Shown here in pieces: positions 37,498 through 48,163 of a DNA stretch of 64,000 bases (its first letter is position 1; each line of letters starts with the position of its first letter). This DNA is from Flaviramulus basaltis. Its GTDB lineage: Bacteria; Bacteroidota; Bacteroidia; Flavobacteriales; Flavobacteriaceae. The notes under the pieces were generated by a model. That model did not search any database. It was given only the letters and a program-made list of their open reading frames with translations, and was not told where the DNA came from. The DNA lies in NCBI RefSeq assembly GCF_900114265.1, contig NZ_FPKV01000006.1:32973-96972 (forward strand), given 5' to 3'. Made by a program: the position numbers and the translations under genes.

Positions 37498-38756
37498 AAA
37501 CGAGACTCAAGTACATTTTGTATTTGAGTCTTTTTTTTTTTTTTTTTTGAGTAATTTGCTTTTAATGAATTAGTTAAATCAAAAATTATGTTCACTTTAT
37601 TAGTTCGACATTCCTTGTTTTTCAATGAAAATTTAAAACCTTCTGGAAACACTATATTTTGGAATACCCTTTTATCGTTATAGTTTAAAGATTCATAGAA
37701 TTCACTGGGGTTTTCAGTGATTTTTAAGGATTTTTTCAATAATTTTTGGTGGTTCGACTTTTTTGAGGGCAAGTTTAGAAGTTTTTTTGTTTTTTCATCA
37801 ATTTGTGTTTTTAGATTTGATCCATGTTTTTCAAAAATCCCTTCTGATATTTTGCCCAATGCAAAACGATTTTCCATAGTGTCATAATCTTTCTGAAGGT
37901 TTTCAATCTTAGATTTTAGTATCCGTTTCTTTTCACTCAGTCCTGGCATTTCAGCATCAATAATTTTTTCAAGTTGTTTCGAAAACAAGTTGTGAAAGGA
38001 TTTTGAAAACTTAAAGGAGTCTATCGTTTTGCAAATTGTTGGTTTAGGCCATCATTAAGAGATTTAGTTTTGGTATTTGCATTGGCAGTTTTATTGCATT
38101 TACCACACTTATAATAATAGATATCTTTTCTTTTGTTGAAATAAGAGGTCATGGTATTATCACAATCATCACAAATTAGAAATGTAGGAACTAATGGGGT
38201 ACTGGTCTTACCATTAATTTTAGGGATGCCAATTTGATTGGAATTGGATAATCTATCTTGTAATAAATCATATTCCTTTCTGGTAATGATCGGTTCCCAA
38301 TGGACTTTTATTTCAACTCTAGGAACTAAGCTATTAGTAAAGTAACCAGAGTAAAAGAGTTTGCTCCACATAGCGTTTAGACTTTGTTTAGGTATGAACA
38401 ACCCCTCTAAAAGTAACCAGTCCAAAATTTACTTATCTGTATAATTTTTATAAATCTTAAGTTTGAAAGCTTTTTTTAATAATATATCATCCTTATTAAG
38501 CTTAATTTCTTGTTTAGCTTGAACTTTAAGTGGATCTGTAACTCTTGGTACAAAGTGGTCATAACCTCTAGGAGCCCGTCCTAAAAAATTGTCTTTTTCT
38601 ATAGCATCCTTCATACCGGGTATGATAACATCTTGACGATTGAAATTTTCTTTTTGAGCTTAAAAATTCATTTTCATTGCGCTCTGTAAAAGTGTTATGG
38701 CCAGTACTCACGGAGTACAGACAAACATTGTATTTCATTCTTAAGCTTACAATCAA
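37455..38756 (-). pseudogene. Large serine recombinase remnant, several lesions
   Basis: Read on the reverse strand, the order is as follows. A recombinase domain ('VIIPGMKDAIEKDNFLGRAPRGYDHFVPRV') comes first, then an in-frame TAA at 38429-38431 after 'YKNYTDK', with clean continuation 'ILDWLLLEGLFIPKQSLNAMWSKLFYSGYF' and 'HWEPIITRKEYDLLQ'. A zinc-ribbon follows ('FLICDDCDNTMTS', 'YYYKCGKCNKTAN'), then a frameshift near 38022, then a coiled-coil C-terminal part ('LEKIIDAEMPGLSEKKRILKSKIENLQKDYD'). A further frameshift lies near 38640-38660 and the N-terminal resolvase catalytic domain is not recognisable. The last ~30 codons read through the T-run and tRNA scar and are not native. It once integrated DNA by a serine mechanism and is dead now. 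Confidence 0.85.
37503..37548 (+). terminator. Strong intrinsic terminator
   Basis: A 13-bp stem AGACTCAAGTACA / TGTATTTGAGTCT (one G-U pair) with a TTT loop, then an uninterrupted run of about 18 T. Oriented to stop transcription coming from the tRNA fragment just upstream on the plus strand. Confidence 0.88.
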
Positions 38757-39190
38757 ATAGAATCGATTTTAGTGGTTCACTTTCACCCGCCTCACTATAA
38801 TCCGCTGTGGGTGGTATACTATGCCCGTTTTTTGCACTATAGTTGTTCTTATGTTTAGTATAATTAAATAGTTTAAATCCACTTAGGTCACAAGAGTATA
38901 TTCGATTTAATTCATTATACCTCACTTTATAGAAACTATAGATTTTTGGGTCATTAAATTTCGTTTAATTTCACTTATTTATTTTGCTATTATTTAGAAT
39001 AAAAGCAGCTTTAATTTTTCTATCTAAACCAGTTATATATTGTTTTACTTTGAAAGTAATAAATACATATGACACCCTAAAAAGGTATAAATAGAATATT
39101 CAACTATTTGTTAGACTTGTATTATTAATTTATTTTTAAAGAAATTAGTTGTGGTTAGCCATATAACTAGTTTAAAACTGTTATTATTCT
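38757..39190. other. Region between recombinase remnant and regulator, nothing recognised
   Basis: A 76-codon reverse frame (38695-38925) has a somewhat protein-like composition ('NGHSIPPTADYSEAGESEPLKSI') but no family that I know, and could be another decayed fragment of the mobile element. The last ~200 bp before the regulator gene are AT-rich with no clear promoter. Confidence 0.4.
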
Positions 39191-42100
39191 ATGAATTTCA
39201 TGAAATACATTAATACATATATTTTAATTTTTTTTATTTCAGTTTATTCCAATGCTCAAAAAACAGATTTAAGATTTGAGACTATTGACTATGATGAAAA
39301 CTTTCCTCAAAGCACTATTTCAAAAATTATTCAAGGTAAAAAAGGCTTTATTTGGTTAGGGACAGAAAATGGTTTGGTACGTTATGATGGTTACAATTTT
39401 ATAAGATATTACACAAGTAATAAGGAAGAAGGAATTATAAGTAATAATCACATAAATGATATTTATGAGGATCTTGATGGGAACTTGTGGATTGGGACAA
39501 GTCATGGAGTGAACCTTTATAATAGAAATACAAACGATTTTAAAATTATTGATTTGCCTCCTGTAAACCCTATAAAAGGCGGTAGAAATTATATTTCTTC
39601 ATTTATTGAAGATGATAATAAAAATCTTTGGGTCGGTACTTTTGGAGGTGTGAAAAAATTGAATAAAGAGACTCATTTACTAGAAGATATTTTTACAGAG
39701 ACTAATTTATTTTTAAGCAGTTGCAAAGTTTATACATTGTTTTATGATAATGAATTAGGGATTCTTGTAAGTACAAATTCTGGATTGCAAAGTTTTGATC
39801 CAACTACAAGTTTAAATAAAGAATTACCAGAGTTAATAACAGAAAACATTTCTTTTTTTAAAGAGAAAATCCTGAAAATAATTAAAGAAGTTAACGGAGA
39901 TATGTGGTTTGCAACGGAGAGTGCAGGCGTGTTTTTATATTCTAAAAATCAAAATAAATTCGTGAATTATCGGGTAGATTTAAAAAACAAGAATAGTATT
40001 TCTTCGAATAATGTCAAGGATATTTTATACGTTGATAATAATACCTTATGGTTTGCTACCGATGATGGTCTGAATGTCTTTGATAAAGATAAGAAGCAAT
40101 TTACAAGACATCAGCACAATCCGTTAATTTCTTCAACTATTAGCGATAATAATATAAGAACTTTTTTAAAGGACAGAGAAGGTAGTATATGGCTAGGAAC
40201 AAAAACAGGAAGTATTAATTTTTTCAACAAAGCAAACTCTAACTTTACTAATGTTGGAGAGAGTATTTATCAAAATTTCGGTTTGAATAATACTATAATA
40301 AATGCCATTATTGACGACGATAATGAGTCATTATGGGTAGGTACAAATGGTGGAGGTCTTAACTATTTAGACTTTAAAAATAGAAAAAAAGAGTATTACT
40401 TAATTGAATCTTTTAAAGGCCAAAATATAATAACTTCATTGGTAAATAAAAACAAGGAAACCTTATTATGTGGAACATTATTTGGATTGTATCAATTTAA
40501 TAAAAAAGCTAAAAAATTTAGTAAGCTATCAATTTTTCAAGAAGAAGTTCAAGTCTCCTCATTATTAGTAGATGATGAAGACATATGGGTTGGTACGGAT
40601 GGAACAGGATTAGTTAAGATATCTAAAAATGGAGATATTGAAAATTATCAAAAAAAAGAATCAGGAAATTCAATTAGTGATAATTTCATAACACATATAG
40701 AGAATAGAAAAAATGGCTTGTGGGTATCTACTCAATTTGGATTAAATTTTTTTAATAAAAAAACTAAAAAGTTCATAACAATATTACAGGGTAATGAGGC
40801 GAATTCTTTATCAAATAACACACTTTCAACATTATTTATAGATTCAAAAGACAGGCTTTGGGTAGGCATGGGTTATGGAGGACTTAATTATTTTGATGAA
40901 AAAACTAAGAAATTCTATTTAATTAATGAAGCCATGGGACTTACAGATGGAGATATAAAAAGTATTTCTGAGGATTCTCAAGGTAATTTATGGGTAAGTT
41001 CCAATAATTTATTATTTCAAATAAAAATAAAAGATTTAATAATTCCATTAAAGAAATCAAACTTTGAAATTATTTCTTATGGACCAAAAGATGGAATAAC
41101 AGTTAAAAATTACTCAAATAATTGTAGTGTTATATTTGAAGATGAGATGCTTGCTTTTGGAGGCACTAAAGGGCTCATAATATTTAACCCAAATAATATT
41201 ATAAAACCAAAAGCTACTAGTAAAATTGTATTAACAAAACTTATAATTAATAATGAAGAGGTTAAGTTTTCTGATAATAATTCTATTTTAGAAAAAGATA
41301 TATCAGAAGCTCCAGAAATAACTTTAAACTACAACCAAAAGTTTATAGGATTTCAGTTTAGTTCTTTAAATTTTATAAATACAGAAAACAATAAATATGC
41401 TTATAAACTAGAAAGCACTTTTGAAGATGATAGTTGGCATGATATAGGGACACAAAATAGAGTTAACCTAGCAGCATTAAATTCTGGTACGTATTTTTTT
41501 AAGCTTAAATCTTTAAATGATTTAGACAATTTAAATGTAAAATCCTTAAAGATTACGATTTTGCCACCATGGTGGAAAACCAATTGGGCGTATTTAGCCT
41601 ATACTATTTTAATAGTATCTATTTTTATAATAACAATGAATTTTATCAAGAGTAAAGTTATAATTAAGCAAGCTTTACTTTTAAAACAAACCGAAAGTGC
41701 AAGAAGAGAGGAGTTGTATAATATGAAATTAGATTTTTTCACCAATATTTCTCATGAAATTAGAACACCTTTAACACTTATTCAAGGACCTGTAGAAGAA
41801 TTACTGAGCTCTTATAAGGAAGATAGCAAACTTAAAAAAAAGCTAACTACTATAAAGAAAAATTCTGACAGATTATTAACGCTTATAAATGAACTTTTAG
41901 ACTTTAGAAAAATAGAAAGTAAACAAATGAAAATTTTTTGCGAAAAGCAAGATATTATTCAGTTTTGCTTTGATATATATGAATCATTTAAAGGGCTTTC
42001 TGAGAGAAAAAATATAGATTATAAGTTTGTTATGAACACTAAATCTATACCTGTTTTTTTTGATAAACACCAAATGGAAAAGGTTATTTATAATTTACTT

Positions 42101-43309
42101 AGTAATGCTTTTAAATTCACAAAGAAAAACGGGAAAATAGTTATATCAATTGAAGAAATACCAGACGATAATTGCTGGATACAAATAAAAATTAAAGACA
42201 ATGGAATTGGTATACCAAAGGATAGTAAAAAGAAAGTGTTTAAAGGTTTTTTTCAGGTTGATGAAAGAGGACAGAAAAACACAGGAAGCGGTATCGGTTT
42301 GGCACTTTCAAAAACTATAGTTGAACTACATCATGGTGAATTAAATATTGAAAACGAGCCAGAAACTTGGGCAACTACTGTATTTAAAATATCATTACAA
42401 AAAGGAAGAGCGCATTTAAATGAATCTCAAATTGTTGAAAATGATTTAGAGTTTACTGAACTTAAATCAAATGTAGAAATTGTTGAAAAAGAATTGCTTG
42501 TTCCAGAACAAATAATAGAAGATGAAGAACTAGAAGATGAAAATAAATTACATGTTTTAATTATTGATGACCATAAAGAAATAAGAAAATTTATTAAAGA
42601 AATTTTACAGGAAGAATACACTATAATAGCATTCTCTAATGGGCAAGATGCCATAAATTATATGGAAAAACAAATTCCAGATTTAATTATTTGTGACGTT
42701 ATGATGCCAGAAATGGATGGTTTTGAATTTTGTAAACGTATTAAAACACACGAGAACACCAACCATATCCCTGTAATTCTCTTAACTGCAAAAACATCTA
42801 CCGAAAATAGAATTGATGGACTTTCATTAGGTGCAGATGCCTATATAACAAAGCCCTTTAGCGTTAAGGTTTTAAAACTCAATATTATTAATTTATTGTC
42901 TTCAAAAGAAATTTTGCGTCAAAAATATAGCGGAAGCTTTATTATTGATTCAAATTTGGAAAAGCTGGAAATGCCTGAAGAAATGTTTATTAAAAAATTA
43001 ATGAAAATTATCGAGCAAAATATTGAAAAACCCGATTTTGATGTTAATGAATTAGTAAAAGAAATTGGTATGAGTAGGACTGTATTGTATAAAAAAGTTA
43101 AAGCATTAACCAATCACTCTGTTGCAAGCTTAATAAAACATTTGAGATTAAAAAAAGCGGCAGATATTTTATTAAATACAAACTATCATATATCGGAAGT
43201 AACTTATTTGGTTGGTTTTAGTGATAGAAAACACTTCAGTAAAGAATTTAAAAAAATATTCAAAGTATCTCCTACAGAATATAGGAAAGCAGTAGAAAAA
43301 CAATTGTAA
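39191..43309 (+). CDS. Hybrid two-component system regulator (HTCS) of the PUL
   Basis: 1,372 residues. Signal peptide (MNFMKYINTYILIFFISVYSNA), then ~14 two-component propeller repeats in the periplasm ('KGFIWLGTENGLVRYDGYNF', 'GNLWIGTSHGVNLYN') to ~690. A Y_Y_Y domain ('KYAYKLESTFEDDSWHDIGTQN') and a membrane helix near 800 ('WAYLAYTILIVSIFIITMNFI') follow. HisKA has the phospho-acceptor H855 in 'FFTNISHEIRTPL'. The HATPase has 'NLLSNAFKFT' and 'GSGIGLALSK'. The receiver has D1169 in 'LIICDVMMPEMDG', and an AraC HTH forms the C-terminus ('FDVNELVKEIGMSRTVLYKKVKALT', 'VGFSDRKHFSKEFKKIF'). Such proteins bind a glycan fragment in the periplasm and switch on the linked sus genes, which begin 209 bp downstream. 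Confidence 0.96.
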   Translation: MNFMKYINTYILIFFISVYSNAQKTDLRFETIDYDENFPQSTISKIIQGKKGFIWLGTENGLVRYDGYNFIRYYTSNKEEGIISNNHINDIYEDLDGNLWIGTSHGVNLYNRNTNDFKIIDLPPVNPIKGGRNYISSFIEDDNKNLWVGTFGGVKKLNKETHLLEDIFTETNLFLSSCKVYTLFYDNELGILVSTNSGLQSFDPTTSLNKELPELITENISFFKEKILKIIKEVNGDMWFATESAGVFLYSKNQNKFVNYRVDLKNKNSISSNNVKDILYVDNNTLWFATDDGLNVFDKDKKQFTRHQHNPLISSTISDNNIRTFLKDREGSIWLGTKTGSINFFNKANSNFTNVGESIYQNFGLNNTIINAIIDDDNESLWVGTNGGGLNYLDFKNRKKEYYLIESFKGQNIITSLVNKNKETLLCGTLFGLYQFNKKAKKFSKLSIFQEEVQVSSLLVDDEDIWVGTDGTGLVKISKNGDIENYQKKESGNSISDNFITHIENRKNGLWVSTQFGLNFFNKKTKKFITILQGNEANSLSNNTLSTLFIDSKDRLWVGMGYGGLNYFDEKTKKFYLINEAMGLTDGDIKSISEDSQGNLWVSSNNLLFQIKIKDLIIPLKKSNFEIISYGPKDGITVKNYSNNCSVIFEDEMLAFGGTKGLIIFNPNNIIKPKATSKIVLTKLIINNEEVKFSDNNSILEKDISEAPEITLNYNQKFIGFQFSSLNFINTENNKYAYKLESTFEDDSWHDIGTQNRVNLAALNSGTYFFKLKSLNDLDNLNVKSLKITILPPWWKTNWAYLAYTILIVSIFIITMNFIKSKVIIKQALLLKQTESARREELYNMKLDFFTNISHEIRTPLTLIQGPVEELLSSYKEDSKLKKKLTTIKKNSDRLLTLINELLDFRKIESKQMKIFCEKQDIIQFCFDIYESFKGLSERKNIDYKFVMNTKSIPVFFDKHQMEKVIYNLLSNAFKFTKKNGKIVISIEEIPDDNCWIQIKIKDNGIGIPKDSKKKVFKGFFQVDERGQKNTGSGIGLALSKTIVELHHGELNIENEPETWATTVFKISLQKGRAHLNESQIVENDLEFTELKSNVEIVEKELLVPEQIIEDEELEDENKLHVLIIDDHKEIRKFIKEILQEEYTIIAFSNGQDAINYMEKQIPDLIICDVMMPEMDGFEFCKRIKTHENTNHIPVILLTAKTSTENRIDGLSLGADAYITKPFSVKVLKLNIINLLSSKEILRQKYSGSFIIDSNLEKLEMPEEMFIKKLMKIIEQNIEKPDFDVNELVKEIGMSRTVLYKKVKALTNHSVASLIKHLRLKKAADILLNTNYHISEVTYLVGFSDRKHFSKEFKKIFKVSPTEYRKAVEKQL

Positions 43310-43518
43310 ATTGGTTTATTCTTATTATTAAGAGTGTTTTCATGATTAAATAGGTGTGAAAACAGATTGAAGAAGTATAATTTGTGTATTCCAGTAATAA
43401 ATACATTCACACCCCAGAAAATGAATGTATCTATCCCTCTTAACCTATCTTTTATATTCATATTTGCATTAATAGGTCCCTTTTTTTAGGCTTATAAAAA
43501 CCAAACTAAACTTTAAAT

Positions 43519-46500
43519 ATGAAAAAAAACAATCAATGCGACGTGTTTTTTAAAGCAGGCTACTACTTTAAATTAAGCTTGTTTTTATTAATACTTACTG
43601 CCTTTTGCAATGTAAATGCACAGCAAAAAATTACAGGAACTGTAGTTGATAATTCTAATATGCCAATGCCAGGTGTAAACATTATTGTTAAAGGAACTAC
43701 TACGGGTACAATGACAGATTTTGATGGTAATTTTAGTATTGAGGCATCTAATGGAGACTCACTTGTTTTTACTTACGTAGGAATGAAAACCACTTCGGTT
43801 TTGGTTCAAGATAAAACGAAAATTGTTGTTATACTTGAAACAGATAATGAATTACTTGATGAAGTTGTTGTTGTAGGTTATGGAACTCAAAAAAAGAGCG
43901 ATGTTATTAGTTCGGTTACATCAGTTAAACCAGAAGATATGGTTAAAGTTGCTACAACTGATATTGGTGAAATGTTAAGGGGTAAGGCAGCTGGTGTGCA
44001 AGTAACATTAAGTGATGGTGGACCCGGAAGTTCTTCTAACATACTTATTAGGGGAAAAAATTCAATTAATGGAGGTAATAATCCCATTGTAATTGCAGAT
44101 GGTGTTCCCATTGGAGATATTAATGATATTAATCCAAACGATATTGCTTCGTTAGAAATTTTAAAAGATGCAGCGGCACAAGCTATATATGGTGCTAGAG
44201 CATCAAATGGTGTTATATTAATTACTACAAAAAGAGGGAAAGAAGGTAAAATAACAGTTTCTTATAATGGTTCTTCTGGAGTACAGACCATAAATAGAAA
44301 TTTTGATATTTATAGCGGAGATGAATTTGCACAATTAAAAAGAGAAGCTTTTAGAGGTTCTAACCTTGGAGTTTATCAACCAGATGAAGCTATATTTTCT
44401 GCTCTTGAATTAGCAAGTGTACAATCTGGAGAATATATAGATTGGGAAAAAGAAATAATAGGAACGGGTACAACCCAAAACCATAATTTAAGTATTTCCT
44501 CTGGAACAGAAAACACTAGTGTTTATACTAGTTTAAATTATCTCAATCTAAAAGGAGTTGTAAAGAATTCAGATTATAATAAAGTTACAGCCAGATTAAA
44601 TGTTGACCAAAAAATAAGTGACTGGCTAAAAATTGGTTTAAATACGTCTTTTCAATTTTCAAATGAAAACAGACCAAATGTTAGTAATGTTTTGCTTAAT
44701 TCAATTACAACATCACCATTAGGAAAAATATATAATGATGATGGTTCATTACGCTATTTACCTGGTGGATTTGAAGAGAATAAGAATCCTTTAATAGATT
44801 TAGCAGAAACAAATTCTCTAGGCGAAAATAGAAATGACATCATAAATGTTTTTATGGATATAAGCCCATTTAAAGGGTTTAATTATAGACTAAACACGAG
44901 TAGAAGATCATGGAACGGTAAAGCTCGATCTTATAATTCTACTAAGTCAATTTCAGGTATTTCTAGTGGTGGCTTAGGAAATGGAAGTATTCAATTTCAA
45001 GATAATGTTGAATGGCAAATAGAAAACATCCTTACTTATAAAACTGATTTTTCTTCTGATGCTAAACACAATTTAAACTTAACAGCTGTGCATAGTGTAA
45101 CAGAATCTAAATATAATTCTTATATAAATATTGCCGATAATATTCCTAACGACATTCTTGGAATTTATGGTTTAGAAGCAGCGGAAACAAATACACCGTT
45201 TATTAGTGGGAATAGAAGAGGCTTAGTGTCATTTGTTGCTAGAGCTGAGTATGATTTTAGTTCTGAATATTATGTAACAGTTTCAGGAAGGGCAGATGCC
45301 TCAACAGTATTTGGATCAGAAAATAAATGGGGATTCTTTCCCGCAGCAGCAATAGGATGGAATGTTCATAAAGAAAGTTTTATAAGTGATGTTGAAGCTA
45401 TTAATAACTTAAAACTAAGATTTAGTTACGGTAGTGTTGGTAATGAAGCTATTGCTCCTTACCAAAGTTTAAGTTCAGCCACACAAAGAGATTATATAAT
45501 AAATGGTGTTAAAGTATCTGGATATGTTCCGGGTGATTTTCTTCCTAACCCAGATTTAAAATGGGAAACATCTACCACCTTTAATACAGCATTAGATCTT
45601 GGTTTATGGAAAAATAGATTAACAACTACTGTAGAGTTTTATAATACTAGAACAAAGGACTTATTGATTGATCAAGCTCTTAATGCTGGATTAGGATATA
45701 AAAGAAAGAAAACAAACTTAGGAGAAATTGAAAACCAAGGAATAGAAGTTTCACTTAATGGGGCCATTGTTCGAAAAGAAGATTTTAAGATTAACCTAGG
45801 TTTAATTTTCTCTAAAAATGACAATAAAATCATTAGTCTTTATGGTTTAGATGAAGATGGTGATGGTATTGAAGATGATGATGTTGGAAATGGATGGTTT
45901 ATTGGTCAACCAATAGATGTTTATTATAGGTATAAACCTATTGGAATTTTTCAAGAAGGAGAAGATATAATAAGTACACATCAACCAAATGCTGTGCCTG
46001 GAGATGTCAAATTATATGACAGATATCCAGATGATGGTATTTTAAATGCAGAAGATCGTGTTATAACTCAAAGAGGACCAGATTGGATTGGAACTTTAAA
46101 TCTTGACATGGAATATAAGGAAATTGATTTTTCGACAAACATTACTACTGTTCAAGGCGCTATAAAAGACAATCCATTTTTATACGGATATACAGAAGGA
46201 GGTTCTTTAAGAGGTATTAAAAACGGTATTAAGCAATATTATTGGACACCAGAAGATCCAGGAGGTGATTTTCCCAGACCTAACGAAGCAAACGATCCAA
46301 CACAACTAATTTCAAAAGGACTACAAGATGCATCATACATTCGTTTACAAAATGTAACATTAGGATATACTTTACCTAAAGATATGTTATCCACACTAGG
46401 TTTAAATAAATTAAGATTATATGTGACAGGTAGTAACTTATTTACCATAACAGATTTTGAATCTTACAGTCCAGAGAAAAATCCTAACGAATATCCAGAA

Positions 46501-46539
46501 GCAGTATCGGTTGTAATGGGTTTACAAGTTAGCTTTTAA
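43519..46539 (+). CDS. SusC/RagA family TonB-linked outer-membrane transporter
   Basis: 1,006 residues. The signal ends in 'NVNAQ'. An N-terminal CarboxypepD_reg-like domain (~36-120) starts 'QKITGTVVDNSNMPMPGVNIIVKGTTTGTMTDFDGNF'. The TonB-box-like segment is 'LLDEVVVVGYGTQKKSDV' and the plug domain runs ~130-245 ('MLRGKAAGVQV', 'ILIRGKNSING', 'YGARASNGVILITTKRG'). A 22-strand-type barrel follows to the C-terminal aromatic residue ('VVMGLQVSF'). It imports oligosaccharides through the outer membrane with its SusD lid. First gene of the enzyme operon behind the HTCS regulator, and 12 bp ahead of susD. Confidence 0.97.
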   Translation: MKKNNQCDVFFKAGYYFKLSLFLLILTAFCNVNAQQKITGTVVDNSNMPMPGVNIIVKGTTTGTMTDFDGNFSIEASNGDSLVFTYVGMKTTSVLVQDKTKIVVILETDNELLDEVVVVGYGTQKKSDVISSVTSVKPEDMVKVATTDIGEMLRGKAAGVQVTLSDGGPGSSSNILIRGKNSINGGNNPIVIADGVPIGDINDINPNDIASLEILKDAAAQAIYGARASNGVILITTKRGKEGKITVSYNGSSGVQTINRNFDIYSGDEFAQLKREAFRGSNLGVYQPDEAIFSALELASVQSGEYIDWEKEIIGTGTTQNHNLSISSGTENTSVYTSLNYLNLKGVVKNSDYNKVTARLNVDQKISDWLKIGLNTSFQFSNENRPNVSNVLLNSITTSPLGKIYNDDGSLRYLPGGFEENKNPLIDLAETNSLGENRNDIINVFMDISPFKGFNYRLNTSRRSWNGKARSYNSTKSISGISSGGLGNGSIQFQDNVEWQIENILTYKTDFSSDAKHNLNLTAVHSVTESKYNSYINIADNIPNDILGIYGLEAAETNTPFISGNRRGLVSFVARAEYDFSSEYYVTVSGRADASTVFGSENKWGFFPAAAIGWNVHKESFISDVEAINNLKLRFSYGSVGNEAIAPYQSLSSATQRDYIINGVKVSGYVPGDFLPNPDLKWETSTTFNTALDLGLWKNRLTTTVEFYNTRTKDLLIDQALNAGLGYKRKKTNLGEIENQGIEVSLNGAIVRKEDFKINLGLIFSKNDNKIISLYGLDEDGDGIEDDDVGNGWFIGQPIDVYYRYKPIGIFQEGEDIISTHQPNAVPGDVKLYDRYPDDGILNAEDRVITQRGPDWIGTLNLDMEYKEIDFSTNITTVQGAIKDNPFLYGYTEGGSLRGIKNGIKQYYWTPEDPGGDFPRPNEANDPTQLISKGLQDASYIRLQNVTLGYTLPKDMLSTLGLNKLRLYVTGSNLFTITDFESYSPEKNPNEYPEAVSVVMGLQVSF

Positions 46540-46551
46540 AGAAAAACACAA

Positions 46552-48138
46552 ATGAATTATAAATTAAACAGGATTATGAAAAATATAAATTTTTTATTTG
46601 TTTTTACAATACTTGCTTCATTACTAAATATATCATGTGAAAAATTTTTAGAAGAGGAAGTTTTAGATGAAATATCTGTAGATTATATATACACTACGGA
46701 AGCAGGGTTAGAGGTTGGAGTTAATGCGTTATATAATTTAATGCGCTCATATAATGCTTCTGGTGGATATGATGATAGATTAGTATCTAATATATTTTTT
46801 ATGGCAGGTACCGATCTTGGAATGACCAGAACATTTCATAGACCATATGGACCTAATCATACAGCTAGTAATTTTGCTTCAAATAAATGGATTAATGGCT
46901 ATCAAATTATTGATAGATGTAATGCCATAATTACTAGTGCAGAAAATATCGATATGGATATGTATGAAAAAAATCATTTACTAGCTCAAGCAAGAATTAT
47001 TAGAGGAGAAACATATCTAGACCTTATTAGAATGTATGATAATATTCTTTTAGATACAACAGCTACAACTCCAGAAAACGTTAACGATCCAATAGTTTAC
47101 GAGCCAGCAGATCCTCAAGATGTATACGCGTTAATAGATAGCGATTTAGATTTTGCTATTGAAAATTTATCATACAACGAGTCTTACGGAAGGTACAGTA
47201 AAGCAACTGCTAGACATATAAAAGGGAAAAGTGCCATGTGGCAAAGTGATTGGGAAGAAGCTGTAATACAGTTTGATTCTATAGTAGAAAATAGTGGTAA
47301 ATCTTTGGTTTCTATTACAAATGTTTTTGGTCAAAGTTTAAACCATACTGAAACATTATTTGTTTATACAAGAGATGAGTTGCTTGGAGGTGATAATATT
47401 GATAATGCTACCGATATTTCTGCAGGAGGAGATGGCTCATGGTTAGGCAGTGTTTTTACCCAAAGACTATACGAGCAAGGATCAGGAGATTTTATACAAC
47501 AAGTTGAATATGGAGGGCAAGCACTAGGTTGGTCTTATCCTAATGATTATTTACAAGGGTTGTATGATAAAACGAATGATAAACGTTATACTACATATTT
47601 TTATCCAGAAACTTATACAGCTAACAATCCTGAATCTCCAAAATTTGGTCAAATAATTCCCGTTAACGATTATGATGATAATTTTAGAAGATATCATTTT
47701 AGCTTAAAAAAGTATTATGATGCAGATAAAAAACCACTTGCAAACGAAAGTTGGAAAGATCAAATTTATTACAGATTTGCAGAAACTCTTTTACTAGGAT
47801 CAGAAGCGCATTGGAGATTAGGTGAAGAAGGAAAAGCTCTAGAATATATAAATAAAATTAGAGAGAGAGCATTTGGAAGTCCGGCTTATAATTTCACTTC
47901 TTTCACATTAGAAGACTATTTAGAAGAATCTGCTAGAGAATTGGCTTTCGAAAAAAATCGTTGGTTTTTATTAAAACGATTAGGCCTACTTGTAGAAAGA
48001 CAAAATTTGTATTATCGTTATGGCTCAAATTCTGGTAATCAAGTACCAGAACCAATGAAACCTCATATGGTAAGACTGCCTATACCACAATCTCAAATAG
48101 ATTTAATGGGTACATTTCCACAAAATCCAGGTTATTAA
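46552..48138 (+). CDS. SusD/RagB family glycan-binding lipoprotein
   Basis: 528 residues from the first ATG. An ATG eight codons in (46576) gives a tighter signal, MKNINFLFVFTILASLLNISCEK, with the lipobox Cys. It has the SusD-like N-terminal region ('VDYIYTTEAGLEVGVNALYNLMRSY'), helical TPR-like parts ('LLAQARIIRGETYLDLIRMYDN') and the RagB/SusD C-terminal domain ('YRFAETLLLGSEAHWRLGEEGKALEYINKIRERAFG', 'ESARELAFEKNRWFLLKRLG'). It sits on the outer leaflet as the lid of the preceding SusC and binds glycan. Confidence 0.96.
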   Translation: MNYKLNRIMKNINFLFVFTILASLLNISCEKFLEEEVLDEISVDYIYTTEAGLEVGVNALYNLMRSYNASGGYDDRLVSNIFFMAGTDLGMTRTFHRPYGPNHTASNFASNKWINGYQIIDRCNAIITSAENIDMDMYEKNHLLAQARIIRGETYLDLIRMYDNILLDTTATTPENVNDPIVYEPADPQDVYALIDSDLDFAIENLSYNESYGRYSKATARHIKGKSAMWQSDWEEAVIQFDSIVENSGKSLVSITNVFGQSLNHTETLFVYTRDELLGGDNIDNATDISAGGDGSWLGSVFTQRLYEQGSGDFIQQVEYGGQALGWSYPNDYLQGLYDKTNDKRYTTYFYPETYTANNPESPKFGQIIPVNDYDDNFRRYHFSLKKYYDADKKPLANESWKDQIYYRFAETLLLGSEAHWRLGEEGKALEYINKIRERAFGSPAYNFTSFTLEDYLEESARELAFEKNRWFLLKRLGLLVERQNLYYRYGSNSGNQVPEPMKPHMVRLPIPQSQIDLMGTFPQNPGY

Positions 48139-48163
48139 TAAGAAGACTTTTTAAAAAATAAAT

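Noticed and set aside
38695..38925. 76-codon reverse frame upstream of the recombinase remnant
   Set aside because: No recognisable motif of a resolvase N-terminus or other family. It is kept only as an unexplained stretch.
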